NCBI RefSeq assembly: GCF_037645805.1
Contig: NZ_JBBEXE010000002.1
Span: 310,001 to 374,000, forward strand
DNA: 64,000 nucleotides
Direction of reading: 5' to 3'
Source: Leptobacterium_A meishanense
GTDB taxonomy: Bacteria > Bacteroidota > Bacteroidia > Flavobacteriales > Flavobacteriaceae
Shown here: positions 1-8,319 of the stretch, piece after piece
Layout: each line of letters starts with the position of its first letter
How positions within the stretch are numbered: position 1 is the first letter of the stretch
Program-made: the position numbers and the translations under genes
Notes under the pieces: generated by a model
Database searches by the model: none
The model's input: only the letters and a program-made list of their open reading frames with translations
What the model was told of the DNA's origin: nothing

Positions 1-57
1 TGCTCTAAGTACCTTAGAGAAGATATCTTCTTGTTCTAATAGATCTTTGTCTGCCAT
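1..57 (-). CDS. DUF3276 (PUR-alpha-like) protein, N-terminal 19 residues only
   Basis: The ATG lies at 57-55 on the minus strand and the frame runs open off the left edge. The 19 visible residues begin MADKDLLEQEDIFSKV and end LRA, which matches what I remember of the start of the small DUF3276 proteins of Flavobacteriaceae (a PUR-alpha-like nucleic-acid-binding fold, usually about 100 aa). Only the N-terminus is here, so the call rests on this short match. The next gene upstream, an ABC exporter, is on the same strand 83 nt away. Confidence 0.6.
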   Translation of the reverse strand, partial: MADKDLLEQEDIFSKVLRA

Positions 58-140
58 AATCCCTCTTTCTTAATTTTAATAGTTGATTCATTAATTGTGA
101 AATCAAAAATGTGAAAAAAAACTAAATGAAACAACTAATT

Positions 141-1898
141 TTAAAAATCTTTTTCTGACAGTTGGCTAAGATAGAGTTCTTTATAGTAACCTTTTATGCC
201 TATTAACTCACTGTGAGTGCCTTGTTGTATAATCTTTCCATCCTCTAAAACAAAAATCTTGTCCACGTTTTTTGCTGAAGAAATTCGATGGCTTACAATG
301 ATAGTTGTTTTTTGTTGAGATACCTTCTTTAAGTTTTTAAGTATTTTTTCTTCTGTTTCAGTGTCTACAGCAGATAGGCAATCATCAAATAAAAATATTT
401 TAGGGTCTTTTATAAGTGCCCTGGCTATAGAAACACGCTGTTTCTGGCCACCGCTGAGTGTGATGCCTCGTTCTCCAAGAATAGTATCATATTTTTTACT
501 AAACTCCATAATGTTTTTATGGACGGCTGCTTTTTTTGCAACAGCTATAATTTCTTGATCTGTGGCATCTTCCTTGCCAAACTTGATATTGTTCTTAATG
601 GTATCAGAAAAAAGAAAAGCGTCTTGCGGAACTGCACCGATTACATTTCTTAGATTATACAGGTTTAACTGTTCTATCGGTTTATTATCGATTAATATTT
701 GCCCGGCAGAAACATTGTACATACGACCAATTAAATCTAAAATAGTCGATTTGCCAGAACCTGTTTTGCCAATGATAGCAACAGTTTCTCCTTTGTTTAT
801 GGTGAAAGACATATTTTTAATGGCAGTAATGTTTGTATCTTCATAAGTAAAAGAAACATTCTTAAATTCAATCTTTCCTTCAATGGGGGTAAGTTGGTTG
901 GTTTGATTAGTTATTTCAGGTTCGGTACTCAAAAACTCATTAATTCTTTTTTGAGAAGCTTCTGCCCGCTGTACAATAGAGGTAACCCATCCAACAGTTG
1001 CTACCGGCCAAGTGAGCATGTTCACATAAATAATAAACTCGGCAATGATCCCTATAGATTCAATATTACCATTAATATATTGTTGCCCTCCTATATAAAT
1101 AACAAAAAGGTTGCTCAATCCAATAAGCAAGATCATCATAGGGAAAAACCATGCATTTACCCTCACAAGGTTCATGCTTTTAATTTTCCCTTCATTAGCT
1201 AAAGCACTTAATTCCGTATTGATACGAGGCTCTATACCATAGGCTTTTATAACGGAAATCCCGGAAAAGGACTCTTGTGTAAAAGTAGACAGCTTTGAAA
1301 GATATTCCTGGACAATAGTACTCTTTTTATGAATGATCCGGCTTATCCGGTAGATCAAATAGGACAAAACCGGTAAAGGCAATAACGTATATAGCGCCAT
1401 GGTAGAAGAGGAGTAAAACATAAGCGGTATAACGGAAGCAAAAAGTGTAAAAGTTTGGATGCTGTACATGATTGCAGGCCCTGCATACATACGAACCTGA
1501 CCAACATCTTCACTGATACGGTTCATAAGATCACCTGTCCTATTCTTTTTATAAAAATTTAAAGAAAGTTTTTCATAATGTTTAAAAATCTCATTTTTAA
1601 GATCAAACTCAATATACCTGGACACATTTATAATAGTCTGGCGCATTAAAAAAGTAAAAAAGCCTGATAGAATTGCAGACCCTATAATAATAACAATATA
1701 TTCTAGAAGCTGTGCTTTTACCAATTCTAAATTTCGGGTGTCGCTCTTTAAATAATTTTCAACGGCAGTGAAAGAATTTCTTACATAAGGAGGTACAACT
1801 AGCGAAAAGATACGGGCAATGATAGTAATAATGACACCTATCAAAAGTTTATATTTGTACTTTATAAAATATTTGTTCAAGTGTTTTAGTGCACGCAT
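141..1898 (-). CDS. ABC exporter, fused permease and ATPase (MsbA/LmrA-like)
   Basis: A 585-residue half-transporter. Residues 1 to about 310 form a six-helix exporter membrane domain; residues 340-585 form the ATPase. Walker A is GKTGSGKST at 377-385, the signature LSGGQKQR at 481-488, Walker B KIFLFDD at 500-506 and the H-loop His near 537. The residue after the Walker B Asp, normally the catalytic Glu, is Asp (FDDCLSAVD). That is the pattern of the degenerate site in heterodimeric exporters such as TM287/288 and BmrC/BmrD. No partner gene lies beside it. Family membership suggests export of lipids or drugs; the substrate cannot be read from sequence. It is divergent from the leucine dehydrogenase gene. 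Confidence 0.92.
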   Translation of the reverse strand: MRALKHLNKYFIKYKYKLLIGVIITIIARIFSLVVPPYVRNSFTAVENYLKSDTRNLELVKAQLLEYIVIIIGSAILSGFFTFLMRQTIINVSRYIEFDLKNEIFKHYEKLSLNFYKKNRTGDLMNRISEDVGQVRMYAGPAIMYSIQTFTLFASVIPLMFYSSSTMALYTLLPLPVLSYLIYRISRIIHKKSTIVQEYLSKLSTFTQESFSGISVIKAYGIEPRINTELSALANEGKIKSMNLVRVNAWFFPMMILLIGLSNLFVIYIGGQQYINGNIESIGIIAEFIIYVNMLTWPVATVGWVTSIVQRAEASQKRINEFLSTEPEITNQTNQLTPIEGKIEFKNVSFTYEDTNITAIKNMSFTINKGETVAIIGKTGSGKSTILDLIGRMYNVSAGQILIDNKPIEQLNLYNLRNVIGAVPQDAFLFSDTIKNNIKFGKEDATDQEIIAVAKKAAVHKNIMEFSKKYDTILGERGITLSGGQKQRVSIARALIKDPKIFLFDDCLSAVDTETEEKILKNLKKVSQQKTTIIVSHRISSAKNVDKIFVLEDGKIIQQGTHSELIGIKGYYKELYLSQLSEKDF

Positions 1899-1949
1899 TA
1901 TACTACTACAGATAATTTATATTATAAATATGACAATAATAAACCCAAT

Positions 1950-1983
1950 TTTGAGTTTCAAATTAAATATTTGATTAAATTTG
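1950..1983 (+). promoter_or_regulatory. Bacteroidota-type promoter for leucine dehydrogenase
   Basis: TTTG at 1950-1953 and TAAATTTG at 1976-1983 are separated by 22 nt, matching the -33 TTTG / -7 TAnnTTTG consensus of the primary sigma factor of Bacteroidota. The -7 element lies 38 nt before the start codon. Confidence 0.6.
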
Positions 1984-2021
1984 CATCGATTTTTTACTAA
2001 ATCGATAATTCGAACAATTAA

Positions 2022-3125
2022 ATGAATTCAAAACTAATACAACCCGAAGAAATCAAACATATGGCTCCTGTGTTTGGGCAACTATCTTTTGATAATCATG
2101 AACAAGTTGTTTTTTGCAACGACAAAGATACAGGTTTAAAAGCAATAATAGGTATTCATAATACGACACTTGGCCCTGCATTAGGAGGTACACGTATGTG
2201 GCAATACAATAGTGAATGGGAGGCATTGAACGATGTACTCCGCCTTTCACGTGGGATGACTTATAAGTCGGCCATAACAGGGTTGAACTTAGGGGGTGGA
2301 AAAGCAGTCATTATAGGAAATGCCAAAACGCAAAAGACCCCTGCACTTATGAAAAAGTTTGCAGAATTTGTACACTCCTTAAGTGGCAAGTACATTACTG
2401 CTGAAGATGTAGGTATGGAAACTTCTGATATGGATTTAGTAAGGAGCATAACTCCATATGTAACCGGAATATCAGAAGAAAAAGGAGGTGCAGGAAACCC
2501 TTCTCCTATTACTGCTTATGGTGTTTTTATGGGAATGAAAGCAGCAGCTAAATACCAATTTGGCGATGATAATTTGGAAGGAAAAAAAGTAATGGTCCAA
2601 GGAATCGGACATGTAGGGGAAACACTAGTAGATTATTTGGTTAATGAAGGGGCAAATGTTTTTATAACAGACATCAATGAAGAAAGATTACAATTGGTGA
2701 GTAAAAAATATGGGGCTTCTGTATTTGTAGGAGACGATTTATATAGCGCAGATGTTGATATATATGCACCGTGTGCATTAGGGGCCACTATAAATGATAC
2801 AACGATAAATAAAATAAAAGCAAAAGTGATTGCTGGGGCTGCAAACAACCAATTAGCAGATGAGATAAAGCATGGGAGATTACTTAAAGAAAAAGGGATT
2901 GCTTATGCGCCTGATTTCTTGATAAATGCCGGAGGTATTATTAACGTCTATGCGGAATTAGAAGGTTATGACAAGGCAGAAATCATGCGTAAAACAGAAA
3001 ATATATACAAGACAACACTAGAGATTTTTAACCATTCGAAAGCAAGCGATTGTTCTACACACGAGTCAGCATTAAACATAGCTCAAGCTAGGATTGCTGC
3101 AAGAAAAATGGAAAATACAAAGTAA
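2022..3125 (+). CDS. ldh: leucine dehydrogenase (Glu/Leu/Phe/Val dehydrogenase family)
   Basis: A 367-residue NAD-dependent amino acid dehydrogenase that deaminates branched-chain amino acids to 2-oxo acids. The substrate-binding and catalytic lysines are K82 (TYKSA) and K94 (GLNLGGGKAV). They are 12 residues apart, as K68 and K80 are in the Bacillus enzyme. The Rossmann glycine motif GIGHVG is at 194-199. The length fits leucine or valine dehydrogenase rather than the longer glutamate dehydrogenases. A clear promoter lies upstream and a hairpin terminator follows the stop codon, so it is probably transcribed alone. Confidence 0.92.
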   Translation: MNSKLIQPEEIKHMAPVFGQLSFDNHEQVVFCNDKDTGLKAIIGIHNTTLGPALGGTRMWQYNSEWEALNDVLRLSRGMTYKSAITGLNLGGGKAVIIGNAKTQKTPALMKKFAEFVHSLSGKYITAEDVGMETSDMDLVRSITPYVTGISEEKGGAGNPSPITAYGVFMGMKAAAKYQFGDDNLEGKKVMVQGIGHVGETLVDYLVNEGANVFITDINEERLQLVSKKYGASVFVGDDLYSADVDIYAPCALGATINDTTINKIKAKVIAGAANNQLADEIKHGRLLKEKGIAYAPDFLINAGGIINVYAELEGYDKAEIMRKTENIYKTTLEIFNHSKASDCSTHESALNIAQARIAARKMENTK

Positions 3126-3152
3126 TTATTTGCAAATAATAGTATTTTTGTG

Positions 3153-3180
3153 AGGCGAAAGAAATTCTTTCGCCTTTTAA
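3153..3180 (+). terminator. hairpin terminator after leucine dehydrogenase
   Basis: AGGCGAAAGAA at 3153-3163 is perfectly complementary to TTCTTTCGCCT at 3165-3175; in practice about 9 bp can pair around a 5-nt loop. A short T run follows. It lies between the ldh stop (3123-3125) and the nusB ATG (3195) and excludes the GTG at 3150 as a sensible nusB start. Confidence 0.75.
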
Positions 3181-3194
3181 TTTTATGTTCTTTC

Positions 3195-4139
3195 ATGTTA
3201 ACAAGGCGACATATACGAGTAAAAGTAATGCAATCTATTTATGCATTAGTACAGTCACATAATACAGATCTCGATAAAGAAGAAAAGTTTTTGCTGCTTA
3301 GCATGAATGATATGTACAGCCTATACATTACATTACTTAATTTATTGGTAGCTATTCACAAGAAAGCAGAAGAACAACTCGTGATCTCTCAGAAAAAATA
3401 CCTGGCAACAGAAGAAGAAAAGAATCCAAATAGAAGGCTTATTGAAAACCAAGTATTTCAATATTTGAAAAATAACAATGAACTTCAGGAAATTTCAAAA
3501 AAATATAAGCTAATAAACTGGGAATTAGAAGAAGAATATGTAAACATAATATACAAAGACATTATCAACAGTACTGATTACAAAAAATATATGGTTGATA
3601 AAAGAAATACCTTCTCAGAAGACAAAACGTTTGTCATAGAGGCATATAAAACCATTGTTGCAACAAATGAAAAGTTATACGACTTCATTGAAGACTATAA
3701 ACTTACATGGGTAGATGACCTTCCTTCGGTAAATACACTATTAGTTAAAATACTGAGAAAGCTCAAGCCAACATCGAATGAAAAACATATGTTCCCTAAA
3801 TTATTTAAAGATGAAGATGACAAGGAATTTGCTATGGTACTTTTCAGGAAAACAATTTTAAATAATGCGCTTTTTCAAAAAGAAATCACAGGAAAGACAC
3901 CTAATTGGGATACTGATCGTATTACTGAAATGGATGCTATACTATTAAAAATGGCTATATGTGAACTGCATAAATTTCCCTCTATCCCTGTCAAAGTCAC
4001 CATTAATGAATACCTTGAGATAGCAAAGGAATATTCAACCCCTAAAAGTAGCCTTTTTATAAATGGTATATTAGATAAACTGGTAAAAGAATACCAATCT
4101 AAAAATACGTTAAATAAGACAGGCAGGGGATTGATGTAA
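3195..4139 (+). CDS. nusB: transcription antitermination factor NusB (long Bacteroidota form)
   Basis: About 314 residues from the ATG at 3195 (MLTRRHIRVKVMQSIYA), the usual start of this family. The open frame extends upstream to a GTG at 3150, but that part encodes the preceding terminator hairpin. The C-terminal third (GKTPNWDTDRITEMDAILLKMA ending SSLFINGILDKLVKE, too long to quote whole) carries the NusB fold that binds boxA RNA with NusE/S10. The N-terminal half is a lineage-specific helical extension, since E. coli NusB is only 139 aa. A TATTTTTG at 3143-3150 could be its own -7 element. The DUF1573 and yajC genes follow on the same strand. Confidence 0.93.
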   Translation: MLTRRHIRVKVMQSIYALVQSHNTDLDKEEKFLLLSMNDMYSLYITLLNLLVAIHKKAEEQLVISQKKYLATEEEKNPNRRLIENQVFQYLKNNNELQEISKKYKLINWELEEEYVNIIYKDIINSTDYKKYMVDKRNTFSEDKTFVIEAYKTIVATNEKLYDFIEDYKLTWVDDLPSVNTLLVKILRKLKPTSNEKHMFPKLFKDEDDKEFAMVLFRKTILNNALFQKEITGKTPNWDTDRITEMDAILLKMAICELHKFPSIPVKVTINEYLEIAKEYSTPKSSLFINGILDKLVKEYQSKNTLNKTGRGLM

Positions 4140-4201
4140 AAAAAATATTAGTATTTTTAGCTCCAAATTAATTAATTAGATAAAAAATAAAGAAAACAGT
4201 A

Positions 4202-4684
4202 ATGAGAAAGACAGCTTTAATTTTAGGAATAGTAACATTGGGGCTTTTTGTGTCCTGCAAAAAAAATGACGCATCAAGCAAAGTGAAATCAGAAAATGTA
4301 GAAGTAGCTGCTGAACGCGATAATGCCGCCGGAAAGTTACCTATAATGGATTTTGAGACAAGGGACTATGACTTTGGAACCATTGAAGCCGGGACACCTG
4401 TAGAAACTGTTTTTAGGTTTACGAACACAGGAAATGCACCACTTATTATTACCAATGCTACTAGTAGTTGTGGTTGCACCGTGCCAAGTTACCCTAAAGA
4501 TAAACCAATTGCTCCGGGAGAAACAGGTGAATTATTAGTAAAATTCAATGGCTCTGGAAAAAATCAAGTAACAAAGACCGTTACAGTTACTGCTAACACT
4601 CAAAAAGGCACAGAATACCTTACCATTAAAGCATTTGTAAATGCTAAAGACGGTACTGCAACGCCTATTGTAAAACAACAATAA
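4202..4684 (+). CDS. DUF1573 lipoprotein
   Basis: 160 residues. An N-terminal lipoprotein signal ends in LFVSC with the lipid-modified Cys at 19, followed by KKND. The rest is one DUF1573 domain, an immunoglobulin-like periplasmic fold, with the family hallmark FRFTNTGNAPLII and a SSCGCT motif near residues 96-101. The function of DUF1573 proteins is not established. The gene sits between nusB and yajC, 8 nt before yajC, an order I recall as common in Flavobacteriaceae; it probably shares a transcript with yajC. Confidence 0.88.
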   Translation: MRKTALILGIVTLGLFVSCKKNDASSKVKSENVEVAAERDNAAGKLPIMDFETRDYDFGTIEAGTPVETVFRFTNTGNAPLIITNATSSCGCTVPSYPKDKPIAPGETGELLVKFNGSGKNQVTKTVTVTANTQKGTEYLTIKAFVNAKDGTATPIVKQQ

Positions 4685-4692
4685 AACTGTAG

Positions 4693-4974
4693 ATGGAAAC
4701 ACTAAATTCATTAGCACCTTTTTTATTGATGTTTGTGGTCATTTATTTTTTTATGATCCGCCCACAAGTAAAAAAACAAAAACAAGAAAAGAAATTTGCA
4801 AGCGAACTCAAAAAAGGAGACCGGGTTATTACAAAGAGTGGGATGCACGGAAAAGTATTAGAATTGGGAGATGATAGTACTTGTATTATCGAAACATCCG
4901 CAGGGAAAATAAAATTTGAACGCTCTGCCATTTCTATGGAAATGTCAAGTAAACTCAATGCTCCTAAGAAATAA
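4693..4974 (+). CDS. yajC: preprotein translocase subunit YajC
   Basis: 93 residues with one N-terminal membrane helix (about 5-22) followed by IRPQVKKQKQ and a small basic cytoplasmic domain containing LKKGDRVITKSGMHGKV, both characteristic of YajC. YajC associates with SecDF in the Sec translocase; a secDF gene starts at 63198 in this window, far from here. A strong hairpin terminator follows 28 nt after the stop. Confidence 0.95.
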   Translation: METLNSLAPFLLMFVVIYFFMIRPQVKKQKQEKKFASELKKGDRVITKSGMHGKVLELGDDSTCIIETSAGKIKFERSAISMEMSSKLNAPKK

Positions 4975-5002
4975 CGCTTAAAAACATATTCCATAATTTA
5001 CG

Positions 5003-5033
5003 AAAACACCCTGTTGCTGCAGGGTGTTTTTTA
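5003..5033 (+). terminator. rho-independent terminator after yajC
   Basis: AAAACACCCTG at 5003-5013 pairs perfectly with CAGGGTGTTTT at 5020-5030 around a 6-nt loop, and T residues continue to 5032. It closes the nusB-DUF1573-yajC group. Confidence 0.88.
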
Positions 5034-5078
5034 TACAACAATATTTTATAGCTATAGAGAAACTAATAGATAAAAAAC

Positions 5079-5326
5079 ATGATGGATACGAGCAGAAGAG
5101 TGTTTATAAAGAACAGCAGGTTCCATGCTCTTTCCCATAGAACTTTTAGCACAAACCCGAAACTATATTGGCCCCAATAACCTATCAATTTAGGCCTCAT
5201 AAGCTGTAAAGGGATGGGGTTTTGCCGACTTTGTATCTATGTAAAAATAGCGAAACAAATATCATAGCATTTTGTGATGTAGACGATTCGGTACTGAGAA
5301 AACAATCTGCTGACATTGAAAAAACG
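5079..5326 (+). pseudogene. decayed N-terminal part of a Tat-exported Gfo/Idh/MocA oxidoreductase
   Basis: Three frames in order give one recognisable protein. From the ATG at 5079 the frame reads MMDTSRRVFIKNS, a twin-arginine signal start. From 5116 the next frame reads AGSMLFPIELLAQT, then KGWGFADFVSM, interrupted by stops at 5191 and 5200 and ending at 5242. From about 5243 the third frame reads KNSETNIIAFCDVDDSVLRK then QSADIEK. The CDVDD strand end is typical of the NAD-binding domain of Gfo/Idh/MocA enzymes that carry Tat signals. At least two frameshifts and two stops separate the pieces, and the rest of the domain (normally over 400 aa) is gone. This occupies the otherwise empty gap between yajC and the next gene. 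Confidence 0.65.
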
Positions 5327-5364
5327 ATTATCATAATAATTGGAAATTGCCTAAATACTGAAAA

Positions 5365-5955
5365 TTACCGGTATTTATCATTTAACCCGATACCTTGTAA
5401 AATCATAGGAATTATTTTTTTGAGCCTTGTTTTTTGAGTGCTTTCACGTTTAGCACTTCCTATATATTCAACAAACTCCCGTTTTTTTGAAAGTGTATAC
5501 TTATTGAAATACGCTTCCAACTCTGGTTGTTTTATAAAACCTGCTTTTAAAATCCCGGGGATGGTGAGTGGTTTGTTTTTAACTGGTTTTATTTCCCGTC
5601 CTTTCTTTTGGTTTTGAATAGCCTCTAACACATAGTTTTTTACTAAGCTTTCATCAATGGCTGTTATAGAATTATATCGCAATTGCCGCATCGCAACAGT
5701 TTTTCCTTCTTGTGCGTTAACTAAAACCTTTTTCTCATCTTTTAGCAAGGCTCCTTGAAAAAACCACAATCCCACATATGATTTAAATGCACCCAACCCT
5801 ACAATATTTTTACCATCTATAGTATAAACCGGAGCTCCCCATTTGATAGTTTCATTCATGCCCAGTGTTTTTAAAATACCTCTGAGAAGTATCAGTTCAG
5901 CTTCCCATTGTTCATGTTCTTTAATGAAATTGGCTACCGTTTTATAAGACTTCAT
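5365..5955 (-). CDS. YdeI/OmdA family protein with DUF1801 domain
   Basis: 196 residues. Residues 15-120 match the DUF1801 (YdhG-like) fold, with NETIKWGAPVYTIDGKNIVGL and a GLWFFQGALLKD strand. The C-terminal part (about 135-190) with FNKYTLSKKREFVEYIGSAK is the YdeI/OmpD-associated segment, where ydeI-type proteins end in a helix of this kind. The biochemical role is unknown; members have been linked to antimicrobial peptide resistance and iron handling. It lies 12 nt downstream of pepT on the same strand and probably shares its transcript. Confidence 0.8.
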   Translation of the reverse strand: MKSYKTVANFIKEHEQWEAELILLRGILKTLGMNETIKWGAPVYTIDGKNIVGLGAFKSYVGLWFFQGALLKDEKKVLVNAQEGKTVAMRQLRYNSITAIDESLVKNYVLEAIQNQKKGREIKPVKNKPLTIPGILKAGFIKQPELEAYFNKYTLSKKREFVEYIGSAKRESTQKTRLKKIIPMILQGIGLNDKYR

Positions 5956-5967
5956 GATTTTGAATAG

Positions 5968-7200
5968 TTATTTTGTTGCATTTTCAGCAGTCAATTCACA
6001 AATCCGCACAATCACCTTGATGGCTTTTTCCATGCTTTCCACAGGCACATATTCATAAGGGCCATGAAAATTGTGCCCTCCGGCAAAAATATTGGGGCAG
6101 GGTAGGCCCATATACGAAAGCTGAGAACCATCAGTACCACCCCGTATTGGTTTGATGATAGGTTTGATGCCTAAATCTTTCATGGCTTTTTTGGCTGTTT
6201 CTACAATGTGAAAAACAGGGGCTATTTTTTCGCGCATATTGTAATACTGGTCTTCGATTTCTGCATGCAATGCACCGGGATATTTTTTATTGAGTTCATC
6301 TACAATGTGCAACATTAGCTTTTTTCGTGCTTCAAAAGCATTGTGGTCATGATCGCGTATAATGCCTTCAAGAGTTACTTTTTCCACACCACCTTCTGTT
6401 TTATAAAAATGGAAGAACCCTTGCTTGCCCTCTGTGAGTTGTGGGACTTCCTCTCCGGGGACTGTATTGAGGAATTCATTAAGAATTAAAATAGCATTGA
6501 CCATTTTCCCTTTGGCATATCCGGGATGCACACTTTTTCCTTTAATGGTAATGGTTATACCGGCTGCATTAAAATTTTCATATTCCAGTTCGCCTACGCG
6601 GCTTCCATCCATTGTATACGCCCAGTCGGCACCAAATTTTTTTACATCAAAATGATGTGCTCCACGCCCAATTTCTTCATCAGGCGTAAAAGCAATCCGT
6701 ATTTTTCCATGTTTTACCTCCGGGTGTTGGATGAGGTATTTCATTGCTTCAATAATTTCTGTAATACCCGCTTTATCATCGGCCCCTAACAACGTAGTAC
6801 CATCGGTGGTAATAAGCGTTTGCCCTTCGTACAGTTTTAAATCTTCAAAATAATCAGGCGATAAAACCATTCCTTTTTTTTTGTTTAAAACAATGTCTTT
6901 ACCATCGTAGTCAGAAATTATTTGCGGCTTTACATTGGTTCCGGTATAATCGGGGGTAGTATCAAAATGCGAAATAAAACCAATGACCGGAACTTTGTGT
7001 TTTACATTCGAAGGAAGCGTGGCCATAATATAAGCTTTATCATCTATGGTTACTTCTTGCATGCCTATTTCCATAAGGTCGAGTACCAGTTTATGGGCCA
7101 AATCCCATTGCTTTTTAGTACTGGGAATTGATTTTGAGTTAGGGTCAGATTGGGTATCTATTTTTACATACCTGATAAAACGGTCTATAATGTCCTGCAT
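5968..7200 (-). CDS. pepT: peptidase T (tripeptide aminopeptidase, M20B)
   Basis: 410 residues, the normal length for PepT, a cytoplasmic di-zinc enzyme that removes the N-terminal residue of tripeptides. Metal ligands and catalytic residues are visible: H78 and D80 in SHFDTTPDYTG, the GADDKAG Asp around 141, E175/E176 in TPDEEIGRG, the Asp in MDGSRVGELEYEN, and the C-terminal His in GGHNFHGPYEYVP. A TATTTTTG -7 element on the minus strand at 7224-7217 lies just before the start and is divergent from the pyrD promoter. Confidence 0.96.
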   Translation of the reverse strand: MQDIIDRFIRYVKIDTQSDPNSKSIPSTKKQWDLAHKLVLDLMEIGMQEVTIDDKAYIMATLPSNVKHKVPVIGFISHFDTTPDYTGTNVKPQIISDYDGKDIVLNKKKGMVLSPDYFEDLKLYEGQTLITTDGTTLLGADDKAGITEIIEAMKYLIQHPEVKHGKIRIAFTPDEEIGRGAHHFDVKKFGADWAYTMDGSRVGELEYENFNAAGITITIKGKSVHPGYAKGKMVNAILILNEFLNTVPGEEVPQLTEGKQGFFHFYKTEGGVEKVTLEGIIRDHDHNAFEARKKLMLHIVDELNKKYPGALHAEIEDQYYNMREKIAPVFHIVETAKKAMKDLGIKPIIKPIRGGTDGSQLSYMGLPCPNIFAGGHNFHGPYEYVPVESMEKAIKVIVRICELTAENATK

Positions 7201-7216
7201 GAGTATCTTTTTTTAT

Positions 7217-7224
7217 CAAAAATA
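7217..7224 (-). promoter_or_regulatory. -7 promoter element for pepT
   Basis: On the minus strand the sequence reads TATTTTTG, a match to TAnnTTTG, about 17 nt before the pepT ATG. No convincing -33 TTTG is seen at the right distance. Confidence 0.45.
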
Positions 7225-7249
7225 CTATATATAATTGTTCCGGGTTTCC

Positions 7250-7281
7250 ATTGTGCTATTTTTTAATTAACGCTATTTTTG
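7250..7281 (+). promoter_or_regulatory. promoter for pyrD
   Basis: ATTG at 7250-7253 and TATTTTTG at 7274-7281, 20 nt apart, resemble the Bacteroidota -33/-7 pair. The pyrD ATG follows 15 nt later. Confidence 0.5.
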
Positions 7282-7296
7282 CACAAATAATCTTGC

Positions 7297-8319
7297 ATGT
7301 ATAAGTTCATCATCCGACCTCTTCTTTTTTTATTTGACCCTGAGCGGGTACACCATTTTACGTTTTCTTTGATCCGTTTTGTATGTAATAGTCCCTTCCT
7401 TTCAGGAATTATTAAAAAAACATATACTATTGATGATAAACGATTGGAACGAAAGGTGTTCGGATTGACTTTTAAAAACCCAGTAGGCCTGGCTGCCGGT
7501 TTTGATAAGGATGCCAAATTGTATAATGAATTGTCTTGTTTTGGGTTTGGTTTTATTGAAATAGGAACGTTAACCCCTAAACCACAATCCGGAAACCCTA
7601 AAAAACGATTGTTCCGGTTAAAAAAAGACCAGGCAATCATTAACCGGATGGGTTTTAACAATGAAGGAGTAGCAAAAGCGGTGGAACGGCTCAAAAAAAA
7701 CAAAGGTGTTCTTGTTGGTGGGAATATTGGAAAAAATAAGACGACCCCCAATGAAGCTGCTATTGAAGATTATAAATTATGTTTTGATACTTTATATACA
7801 TATGTAGATTACTTTGTAGTCAATGTAAGCTCTCCCAATACGCCCAATTTACGGGCACTTCAGGACAAAGAACCGTTAACAGCGTTATTAAACACGTTAC
7901 AAGAGCAAAATGCGGCGAAACCTAAACAAAAACCCATACTGCTAAAAATTGCTCCGGATTTGAATGAGGAACAGCTTTTGGATATCATAGAAATTATAAA
8001 AACCACAAAAATAGCCGGGGTGATTGCTACCAATACGACAATTGACCGCAAAGATTTGAGATCTCCGAGCCGTTTAGTTGAGGAAACCGGAGGGTTGAGT
8101 GGAAAGCCTTTAAGCAAGCGAAGCACGGAAGTAATCCGGTTTTTAGCAGAGAAGAGCAATAAAGCATTCCCGATTATTGGTGTAGGGGGAATCCATAGTG
8201 TGGAAGATGCCCTGGAAAAATTAGAAGCAGGTGCTGACCTGATACAGCTTTATACCGGGTTTATCTATGAAGGCCCGGCATTGGTAAAAGCAATTAACAA
8301 ACAATTGTTAGCTCTTTAA
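7297..8319 (+). CDS. pyrD: dihydroorotate dehydrogenase, quinone-dependent (class 2)
   Basis: 340 residues. The N-terminal amphipathic segment (MYKFIIRPLLFLFDPERVHH) is the membrane-associating arm that marks class 2 enzymes, which pass electrons from dihydroorotate through FMN to quinone in pyrimidine synthesis. NPVGLAAGFDKD, the active-site NVSSPNTPNLR with the catalytic Ser at about 179, and the FMN phosphate loop GVGGIHSVEDALEKL are all present. Its stop codon directly abuts the stop of the convergent M28 peptidase gene with no base between. Confidence 0.96.
   Translation: MYKFIIRPLLFLFDPERVHHFTFSLIRFVCNSPFLSGIIKKTYTIDDKRLERKVFGLTFKNPVGLAAGFDKDAKLYNELSCFGFGFIEIGTLTPKPQSGNPKKRLFRLKKDQAIINRMGFNNEGVAKAVERLKKNKGVLVGGNIGKNKTTPNEAAIEDYKLCFDTLYTYVDYFVVNVSSPNTPNLRALQDKEPLTALLNTLQEQNAAKPKQKPILLKIAPDLNEEQLLDIIEIIKTTKIAGVIATNTTIDRKDLRSPSRLVEETGGLSGKPLSKRSTEVIRFLAEKSNKAFPIIGVGGIHSVEDALEKLEAGADLIQLYTGFIYEGPALVKAINKQLLAL

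Noticed and set aside
3150..3194. Upstream GTG start for nusB
   Set aside because: The extra 15 codons are the terminator hairpin of the gene before, and the family begins at the ATG at 3195.
5222..5437. Open plus-strand frame of 71 codons after yajC as a gene
   Set aside because: Only its first third looks like protein, and it fits as the last piece of a frameshifted oxidoreductase; the rest runs into the end of the convergent gene.
7263..7751. Open minus-strand frame of 162 codons lying over pyrD
   Set aside because: It is antisense to a clear pyrD gene with all its motifs, has a composition of low complexity and matches no family I know.
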